Shown piece after piece: positions 56,460-64,000 of a DNA stretch of 64,000 bases (position 1 is its first letter; every line of letters starts with the position of its first letter). The position numbers were made by a program, and so were the translations under genes. The stretch spans positions 168,413-232,412 of the forward strand of contig JADGJC010000014.1 in assembly GCA_027596075.1 (NCBI GenBank), given 5' to 3'. A model generated the notes under the pieces. That model was not told the DNA's origin. It ran no database searches and saw only the letters and a program-made list of their open reading frames with translations. The DNA is from Rhizophlyctis rosea. Taxonomy: Eukaryota; Chytridiomycota; Chytridiomycetes; Rhizophlyctidales; Rhizophlyctidaceae.

Positions 56460-57325
56460 TTTGCCGTTTTTTTAAAGCGGTGATCTTAGTGTATTATGAA
56501 TTTTTGTTTTAATTCGGACTTGGTTGTGTGTATTTCGTGTGGGACGGACTTGGAGGTCAAGGTGGATAGAATGGGGCGGCACGAACAAAGAGCAGCGAGT
56601 GTTCGGGAGTTGTGTATGTGTGTATATGACACTTGTAAGGCACTCTCATATGCTGGTTAGCCCTTGTTTGGCCCGTGTAGAGAGGGACGGTGATGTGAGC
56701 GGGTTGCAAACGAATGAGCAGCGAGAAAGGGGATGGGCTTCGTGGGGAAAGGGACGAGTGCGAAGAGGATCAGGAAACCGAAGTGCTTTTTGGACCCACC
56801 CGCGCCACACTGAGAGTAAACAAAAAAATAAACGAAACCCAACGTCATCATGCCAACATGGAAGAAATTCCCACACTTACAAAGTTGTCTAACAAATCCG
56901 TCGGCATAGAAAACAGAACTTTTCGTGCTGCAAGAGTCCTTGAGGAAAAAACCCAAATATAAACATCTCCATCGAACAAGCATGTGGGCCAAATGAATGA
57001 AAAAGGAGAAAAAAGAAATAGATGTATATTCAAAAAAAAGTCGCTGAAACCTCCCACCCTCCAAAAACCCCCCCCCCCCCCCCCCCCCCTTCCCCGGATG
57101 CCCTCCAAAAACCCTCCCTCCCTCCCAACCAGTCCCCAAAAAACTCCCACAACCCTAAAAAATGTATGTACATAAGATCCTATCCAAATCCATCCAAAAA
57201 ATGGCCCCCAACACCGCCTCCCTCTTTCCACCATCCTTCCCACCTTCCCCTATCCCCCCCCCCCAAATCCCCCTCCCCAAATCCCCCTCCCCAAAACCCC
57301 CCTCTCGCCCAAAAAACCCTCCTCT
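56460..57325. other. Intergenic with homopolymer C tract
   Basis: 866 bp upstream of the RCC1-like gene and downstream of the zinc-finger gene. It holds C22 at 57068-57089 within a Pyr-rich stretch to 57320; no gene called. Confidence 0.45.
57068..57089. repeat. Poly-C tract (22 C)
   Basis: Uninterrupted C22 followed by a Pyr-rich (C/T) region to about 57320. On the minus strand it is G22 and could form a G-quadruplex; length is prone to slippage. Confidence 0.9.
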
Positions 57326-59749
57326 CTACACCCCGACACCCTTAACCTCCTCCTTAAAATCCATCCCCGGATGCGCCGCCCGCGCATGATACTTCAACCC
57401 ATTCAAATTCTTATACTTCTTCCCACACCCACTCACCCTACACCAATACGGGCGGTGCGCAATCTTCACGTGCGTCCCCGGTGGGGGGACCATGTCGAAA
57501 TACCCAGTTTGGGGAGTCATGCCGCCGCCGCCGGGGGAGTGGGCACCGAATGGTGAGAAAGTAGAGGCGATGTTGTAAGGGTCGGCGAGGGGCGAGGGGG
57601 GTTGTCCGTGCGGTGGGAGGGGGGAGTGAAGCAAAGGTTGCGACGAAGGTGAAGAACTCGAATCAACATCAACCTCACAAATACCCTTATCCAAATGATA
57701 CTTCAACCCATTTGCGTTCTTGTAGACTTTTGAACACCAGGCTTTTGGACATCGGTATATCCTTTCCCCCGTCTTGGTGTCCCTTTCCTGAGCTTTCGCT
57801 AAAACACTCTCGACGGCGCTGCCGTTCCATCGCCCGCCTTCGCGTGTGAAGCCTAGTGACGATGCCGGGCGCGGGGGGACGGATAGGTGGAGGTGGGGTG
57901 AGTGGGGGGGTAGGCCGAAGGTTGGTGGTTGGGGGGAGGATATGCCGGTCCAATCTGCCATACCGAGCGCGAGGCCGCCGTCACTTGCGACGCTGGGTGC
58001 TGGGGAGGGGGAACGGTTGATGTCGGTTGTTGGTTGGGGTGTGTAGAAGGGTTGGTAGGGATTTTGTTGGAGGTGGAGGAGGGGTGGTTGGGCGGCGGGT
58101 TGGGGTTGGGGTGAGGGGGCGTGGGAGGAGATGAGGTGGTTGATTCGCGGGTGGGGGTGGTGGGGGATGGAGATGTAGGGGTGTTGTTGTTGTTGGGGTG
58201 CGAGTTGGGGTGTTTGTGTGGGTGCGGGTGAGGGGTGTCGTAGTGGTGGTGGTGGGAAGGAAGCGTCGGAGGGTTTGCGTTTTTTGCTGTTGGTGCGTGG
58301 TAGGGTTGGTGGTGCGGCGGTAGTAGGAGCGTTATGCGTGATGGATAAAGGCCGTGGTGGTTGAGCACCCTGCGGATGATGAAATGCCAAATCCATAGAT
58401 TCCATTTCTCCTCCTTTCCCCACGTTCGCCTGCCCAAACTGTGAAGACGCCGCCCGTGGCAACGTATGCGGAGACTGTGGAAACGCCGCAGGAGACGGAG
58501 CAGAATACGGCGACTGGACCGACCCACCCGTCGCGGTGCTCAACACCGGTGATGGCGTCAACCCCAACCCACCTCCACCCCCACTCACACTCTGCCCACC
58601 TCCCACCTCACCACCCCCAACAATTTTACCATCCCCCACCCTCTCCGCCCTATCCAACCCCAACGCCTCACTCAACTCATCCCCCAAATCCCCCAATCCC
58701 AAATCAACATCAAACCCCGTTCCAGACAATCCACCACCATCCAACCCCATCACCGCCGCCATATTCACTCCACCCTCCTGTCCATGACTCAAATGTCCTC
58801 CCCCGCCACCAACCAACCCCCCAACATCCGCCTCCTCCTCCAAATCCATTTCCTGCACCCCAGGCTGTGCCACAGCCATCTGGAAATCATGCAGCGACAT
58901 CCCATTAGCTGCAGGTGGAGCACTCATGGACCGGCGACGTAAGAGGGGGTCAAACGCCGGTGGGTACAAGGGGTTGTTGAACGTGAATGGAAAGACTGAG
59001 TGGTCTGTGTTGAATGTGTCGGGTGTTTCGTCTTTTAAGTATGTATCGGTGTGCAGGCCGTAGAAATCGGTATCACCATCTTCTAGGCCCATTCCGGAGA
59101 GAGTGTCAGCTGATGCATCCCCGGAGTTACTCAAACCCAGGAAAGCGTCCACATCGTATTCATCATTGAGGAATGAGAATCCTTGTTGTGGGGCTGGTGT
59201 GTAGAGCTGTGTAGAGGTCGGTTGGTGAAGGGGGATGACGGGGGATACGGAGGAGGAAGAGAGGGAACGTGATGATCCATCAAATGAGGAGGATGATTCG
59301 TCGTCTTGGGAGAGTGTTGATACGGGTTGGCGGTAGGGTTGTTGGTGGTGGTGTTGGAGGTAGTGGGTTGGTTGGGGTTGTGGGTGGATTACGTGAGGGG
59401 AGGATGGGTGAGGGGGGAGGTGGTGATGCATGGATCGGAATTCTCCTCCTGAGGCTGCTGGGGCGACGGTACCATTTACTGTTACAGTAATATTCTGAGA
59501 AGCTCCCGTTTGCTCGTCCGGCGGCAAACGTTTGTGGAGGTGGATGGGACCCTGTGGGGCCGCTCCTGCAGAATTTTGCAGGTTCCGCCTGTTTTCTCTG
59601 CCTAGGACGTGTTTGGTAGACATGTGGTGCATCACCTCTTTGAAGGATCCAAACTTTTGGTCGCAGCAGGCAAAGTCGTTTCGGGAGGGGGTTGGGTTCT
59701 GTGTGGTGAATTGTTGCGGGTGTTGGAGGGTTTGTGTGGGTCCAGGCAT
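57326..59749 (-). CDS. C2H2 zinc-finger protein, Sfp1-like
   Basis: Single exon from ATG 59749 (MPGPTQTL), 807 aa. Near the N-terminus FACCDQKFGSFKEVMHHMSTKH looks like one C2H2 finger. A very long low-complexity region (Pro, Gln, His, Ser, Gly) fills the middle. At the C-terminus two fingers are present: YRCPKAWCSKVYKNANGLK, then YHLDKGIC, and YWCRVSGCGKKYKNLNGLKYH, then ARAAH. The YKNxNGLKYH signature is that of the fungal Sfp1 group of transcription factors, which control ribosome biogenesis genes. The first finger of the pair has Cys instead of the second His. Expected in the nucleus. Confidence 0.75.
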   Translation of the reverse strand: MPGPTQTLQHPQQFTTQNPTPSRNDFACCDQKFGSFKEVMHHMSTKHVLGRENRRNLQNSAGAAPQGPIHLHKRLPPDEQTGASQNITVTVNGTVAPAASGGEFRSMHHHLPPHPSSPHVIHPQPQPTHYLQHHHQQPYRQPVSTLSQDDESSSSFDGSSRSLSSSSVSPVIPLHQPTSTQLYTPAPQQGFSFLNDEYDVDAFLGLSNSGDASADTLSGMGLEDGDTDFYGLHTDTYLKDETPDTFNTDHSVFPFTFNNPLYPPAFDPLLRRRSMSAPPAANGMSLHDFQMAVAQPGVQEMDLEEEADVGGLVGGGGGHLSHGQEGGVNMAAVMGLDGGGLSGTGFDVDLGLGDLGDELSEALGLDRAERVGDGKIVGGGEVGGGQSVSGGGGGLGLTPSPVLSTATGGSVQSPYSAPSPAAFPQSPHTLPRAASSQFGQANVGKGGEMESMDLAFHHPQGAQPPRPLSITHNAPTTAAPPTLPRTNSKKRKPSDASFPPPPLRHPSPAPTQTPQLAPQQQQHPYISIPHHPHPRINHLISSHAPSPQPQPAAQPPLLHLQQNPYQPFYTPQPTTDINRSPSPAPSVASDGGLALGMADWTGISSPQPPTFGLPPHSPHLHLSVPPRPASSLGFTREGGRWNGSAVESVLAKAQERDTKTGERIYRCPKAWCSKVYKNANGLKYHLDKGICEVDVDSSSSPSSQPLLHSPLPPHGQPPSPLADPYNIASTFSPFGAHSPGGGGMTPQTGYFDMVPPPGTHVKIAHRPYWCRVSGCGKKYKNLNGLKYHARAAHPGMDFKEEVKGVGV

Positions 59750-61917
59750 GGTTGTCCCATGCGAGATTTCAGCAGTGCCAGTCGGTGTAGGGCTCCAAAG
59801 CAGTACCGGTGCTCGCACTCAATGTATCTTAGCTTTCAAGGATATTCCAAATTCTGAGACGACAAGCCGGATATTTCTAAGCGAAGCTCCCCGTATTACA
59901 AAGTCCAAGACTCCCAAATATACCCGGGTGAGATTGGGAAGCGGACTTGTCAAAACCGTATTATGCAACCGGGTCTAGTAATCCTGTAAGACACACTCTT
60001 CCCGTGGTCTCCTCTACTGCTGTTAGTTAGTCCACTCAATGCTTTCGCGGGTTGCTGTGCCGATCTCTTTACGGAAGGGTGAATGCGTATAGGTAATAAT
60101 AGGTAATGGAGCTGAGTGGTAATTGGTATGAGGATTGCCCGTATGAATGATGGAGGATTTTCCCATTCCCACGCTCAACGGATTGGGTGTGCGGTCAGTT
60201 AGGGTTGCATGCATGTGGGAGTTTACACATCCAACAGTCGAACTGAGTCCCACCACCCCGGTATGAGTATGACTTCTGCTTATCATCATGTGAGACCGGT
60301 GGGTCTTCCCAGTTGGCCGCTCATCACCATGCACATCTGCATCACTCAGTCACACACACACCCAATAGACCCCAAGGGCCAACACTCTTCCCCGATGCAT
60401 GCAACCCCCTCGGACCCTTTTGCCCTCTCATCCCAAGGGCTCCAAACATGCGAGGTTCGAGACATTTGGCCGCTCAGCCACATTATGCAGCCACGGCCGG
60501 TGGCCAATGCACCTCGACGCGTCACTCCCGCCTTTCGGCTCGGGTGGTGGAGCCACTTGCCCCCCAGACAGAGACGCCCGTGCAAAACTGTGCCGTCAGG
60601 TGGCAAATCACATTGGGAGTTCAGGAACGCGCCCATGTTGGGGTCCTTGGGGAATATCCAACCCAACATGACTCATGCTGCGTCATTGAATGCAAATGAG
60701 TAAGCATTTAGTAAGCAGCTGCCAAATGACTCGTGGGTGGTCGAACGAACTTTGTGAAGCATCCACACACTGCTTTTGTGATCCACACTTTCACGCCGCG
60801 GGGATTGCAGATCAAAATTTAAGTAGTGGAAAGTCTCGGCTGTTTACAGGAACCGGCAGTAATGGTCGTAATGCTTAGAATTGAATGTCATATCTGCGTG
60901 TACGGGAACCAGTATCAGCTAGTATCGATTATCCATGCATTCCCTGAAGGAGAAAAGAGCAAGAGTAACCAAAACCACGGCGTCAAAAACAGAATCAGTA
61001 TTCACTGGATATTCATGGATCCTCACTCCATCAACATGTACAAGGTGCACATGACATTTGAAAGCAGTCAAAGCTTTGTTTTCTCCCGGGCAATGTCCAA
61101 CTTGGTAGCGGGATTGCATCTTTGAAGTATCGGTAAGGAATTTTCAACAGCGAGGCAAGCGAAAAAAGCGGAGCAGCTGTGGCAAACAATTCTGGGCTGC
61201 AATCGCGGCTTACGTGGACACGGAGCTCAAGCTCCGACCACTTTGACCAAAATTGGTAAGCACAGTTCAACGCCATGACGTCATGTCCAACATCGGAAGC
61301 ACAGCTCCAGCCTCCCCCCGGACACCGCAAGTCTCGACTTCAAAAGCCCTTCCACTCACCCTCGCCCACGTCTTCCACACCCACATCCACAGCCGCAAGA
61401 TCACCACGCTCACGAACTTCCATCCACGAAACTCCATATGAAAACTCCATCCTCAATGAAATGAACCTCCCTTCTGAAGTATCCGGGTCGTGGCGGGGAT
61501 TTAACGTCATTGAAGACCTTCTTGACGGGGTCTAGAACCCGAATATGGCTAGATACGGCGAGACGTGGTAACAGGAACGGAATCAAAAAACCTAACTCAA
61601 TGTAGTCTTTCCTGCTGAATGGGGCTGTTCTAGCAAAGGGTCAAGTCACCTCGGGCATTGAAGAATGGGCATTATGACCTACTAGTCCATCTCGATTGGG
61701 CGTTGCGACCTCGACTTTGGGGTCGGAGGTTGCGGAAGGAGAAGCAACAACCGGCCAAGAGATCTTTTAAATACAAACGTGAGGCAGGGAGGTTTTGATC
61801 TCTTCCTGAAAGAAAAAGGTCCGCGTCGTTGTTGTTGTTTCAGATTCGGTCATCCGGATTACCGCACAAAAACCCCCGCAAGAAAAGAAAAAAGGAAAAG
61901 AACATCCGAACAAGCGC
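59750..61917. other. Intergenic, about 2.2 kb
   Basis: No gene called. At 61274-61285 there is a 12-bp perfect palindrome CATGACGTCATG containing TGACGTCA (CRE-type). A possible short gene starts at ATG 61275 (frame to 61535, ending SWRGFNVIEDLLDGV), with a second overlapping frame from ATG 61288; I cannot choose between them. Confidence 0.3.
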
Positions 61918-63098
61918 ATGCACGCCCCATCCCCTCCCCCTCCGTCCACCAGCACCACAACCCCTAACCCCCTCCTGCCTCTCAACCCCACCACCCTCCC
62001 GCTAACCCCCGTCCAACGCGCCCTCCTCCACCACATGGGCCCCCACACCTCACATCCTCCCCTTCCTTCCGTAAAGCCCTTACCTACTTCCGCTCCCTCT
62101 GCAAAGACTCCGCCTTCCAACTCCTGTACGTAGACTTTACTCGCCCCCCACAAGCAAGGGATAAAGACCCGACGTTCAAGGAAATGCTAGTTGTAGATCG
62201 GTTGATGAGGATTGATCCGCCGCATTGTCTGGTAACGCATCGAGATAGCGGTGCCAGTGTTGGGGGACAGAGAGGTGCGGAGGGATGGATATGGAATGAA
62301 GAACCGGAGATTTTACATGTTGATGCTGCGGTATGTGTTTTGGGAGGGCGGGAATTGATATCTGGTCCGCCCGTTTTTTTTTTTGTTTTTTTTGTGGGGG
62401 GGGGGGGGGGGTATCTTTTCATTCCAAAGAACCGTATCCATTGCAACGCATAGCTAATACACCAACCCGGCCCATTACAACAACAGCTCCTCACCTTAAC
62501 CCTCCCATCCCACCTCCAAACAACCCTCATCCTTCTCTCCCTCCTCCGCGCCCTGGCATCCTCCCTTGTTAGGCGATCGAATACACCACCTCCTATGGTA
62601 GCCGTTCGTCGCGCGAATGGAGTAGTGCAACCCCGCGCTGATGCAGGTGTGGCGATTGAGAGGACGCTTTTGGGTGGTGGGGATTTAAGAGTATTGTGGG
62701 ATGGGGAGGGGAGGTGTGTTGTGGGTGCGGTGGTGGAGTGGTTGGATGGGCGGAGGGGTGTGGTGAAGGGTGAGGTGGTTTTGGAAGGTGGGTTTTTTGA
62801 AGGGTGGACTTTTGGAAGTGCTGGGGTTTTGAATTTGGTTTAAGGGGTGAAGGTTGAAAGTTTTGGGAAGGCTAAACTAACCTCTTATTCTCCCTAAACA
62901 GGAATAGGAAAAATGCTCATGTCCCCTACCGTTTTTTGGGAATTTGACAATGCCTGGGTGGAGGAGGAGATACGCCATGCGGATTCGACACCGCCCACCA
63001 CAACAAGAGCACAGGAACACAATCCCAACATGTCAGATACTGCAAAAGGAGACGGAGGTGAATGGATCAAGTTGGACGGACGTTGGGTACCCAAATGA
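61918..63098 (+). CDS. Unrecognised multi-exon gene
   Basis: Begins at ATG 61918 (MHAPSPPPPSTSTTTPNP). A coding block SFRKALTYFRSLCKDSAFQL, LYVDFTRPPQ, MLVVDRLMRIDPPHCLVTH continues to VDAA at about 62330, splices (GTATGT...ACAG) to LLTLTLPSHLQTTLILLSLL and WTFGSAGVLNL at about 62840, and a third exon carries MLMSPTVFWEFDNAWVEEE to 63098 (DGGEWIKLDGRWVPK). Two joins are unsettled: the first frame does not meet SFRKALTYF without a shift, and the last intron (GTTTAA donor) does not keep frame. A 16-G tract at 62396-62411 lies in the intron. No family recognised. Confidence 0.4.
62374..62411. repeat. Poly-T then poly-G tract
   Basis: About 11 T, a G, about 8 T, then TG and 16 G. G-run may form a G-quadruplex on the plus strand; lies inside an intron. 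Confidence 0.9.
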
Positions 63099-64000
63099 GG
63101 AGTGCCCGGAAATTTTTGTGCATGCATATTCATCCGCTACTTGACGGAGTTTTTGAGAGGGTGGGAGGAAAGGAAAGAAGACTTTCTTTTGGAATTGGGG
63201 AAGTTGCTGGAAGTGGGGTTTGCGCGATACTTTTTTTGTAGATAGTTGGTATGATTTGATACCCTTCTTGCACACACACACACACACAACACCCTACTGT
63301 AATATGTAAAATATACCATATGTCGTAAGACACACACTCTTTGATGATGCGACGGAAACGGAAAGAGGCAGACGCGGCTGTGTTCTATATAGTAGGTTGG
63401 TGTTGTTATGGTTGTTGAAGAGAGCGTTTCGGGCGTTGAGGGTTGGAGATTGCATGTTGTACACGGGCAGTTGTTGGTGCTGTCTCATATGAACCCCTGC
63501 AAATTCGTTAGCTCTGGCGGGGCGCAGGTTAGTGAGCTGTCACGTAGATGTTTGGGTAGTTGATTGACGTCCCGCCTTTTCGAGAGTGATTGTCTCATGG
63601 TGCTGCTGATACCAAGTGTGTGGGTTTACCCTTGGGGTGATGGAAGGTGACTTTTCGCTTTTGCCAATTGTATGTCGAAGATTCGTCCAATGCGGCGAGC
63701 TGAGACATCTCGAGCATAGCGTCGCACGTAATGTTCGTAACAATAGTAGGGGATTTGTAGGGGAATAGTCATCGTTGGTTGAGTGAAAGTCAGTCTCGAG
63801 GTTTGCCGTTTACCCGTCATGATTTTGTCAGCCAAAGTAAATTTGTGCTTGATAAGGCCGTGTAGCGAGTTTGTGCTTTTCTCCTGAAATTGGGTATGAA
63901 TGGTGGTGCAGCGGCAGGCTGAATCTGAATCGAGGAGCTCATTCTGCCTCTGGCCAAAAAAGACATCAGAAGATGAGAAAAAAAAGAAAAGAAAAAATAA
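63099..64000. other. Right end, tentative minus-strand gene
   Basis: A frame from ATG 63820 on the minus strand (MTGKRQTSRLTFTQPTM, IPYYCYEHYVRRYAR) with a possible GTAAAC donor near 63632 may be a 5' exon; joins to 63400-63610 keep an open frame but nothing is recognised. A CA/AC run is present at 63270-63288. Confidence 0.25.

Noticed and set aside
60209..60703. 164-codon frame in the 59.8-61.9 kb gap
   Set aside because: His/Pro/Ser-rich with no recognisable motif, overlapped by frames in two other phases.

Overview
The window looks like nuclear DNA of a flagellated (zoosporic) fungus, most likely a chytrid. Genes carry short GT-AG introns (about 40-160 bp), are closely packed on both strands, and are eukaryotic in type: RNase H2A, SIL1, an RbAp46/48-class WD40 protein, a mitochondrial ornithine carrier, a GH115 glycoside hydrolase and a GPI-anchored expansin-like protein. 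Two coiled-coil genes (TSNAXIP1-like and DRC12/CCDC153-like) belong to families tied to motile flagella, which argues against Dikarya. Exon joins below were made by eye, requiring GT/AG borders and a kept frame; no transcript supports them.

Layout. 1-13 kb: a truncated charged coiled-coil gene, a small pseudokinase with a mitochondrial-type presequence, an F-box protein with an XPA-like Cys4 module, RNase H2A, the TSNAXIP1-like gene, and SIL1. 13-24 kb: an acidic disordered protein, a DRC12-like gene, a SKA2-like kinetochore gene, a decayed ankyrin gene, a disordered protein, a 153-residue SET protein, and the RbAp48-class gene. 24-34 kb: an UNC93-like MFS transporter, a secreted protein of three repeats separated by Kex2-type sites, a tentative small membrane gene, and GH115. 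34-47 kb: tRNA-Glu(CUC), a coiled-coil gene broken by an N gap, an F-box/ankyrin protein with a Trp/Gly tail, the ornithine carrier, a MATH-BTB gene with a duplicated out-of-frame BTB domain, and the expansin-like gene.

47.6-54.7 kb: tRNA-Val(AAC), then the most unusual region. It is a same-strand tandem array of five small paralogues whose C-terminal half resembles a minimal PARP-type ADP-ribosyltransferase fold (His in YHGTP, Tyr about 35-40 residues later, and a final strand ending VPIAVIEFE, with Val where PARP1 has Glu). Three copies share an upstream CACATG/CACGTG-containing element. The copies are in different states of decay, and the first faces a divergent gene whose start codon overlaps its own. 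55-64 kb: a SERGEF/RCC1-like gene, a C2H2 Sfp1-type transcription factor, and two unresolved genes.

Functionally the window mixes housekeeping genes, flagellar genes, and fast-evolving secreted or lineage-specific genes (the ADP-ribosyltransferase-like array, the Kex2-repeat protein, F-box, ankyrin and BTB genes).
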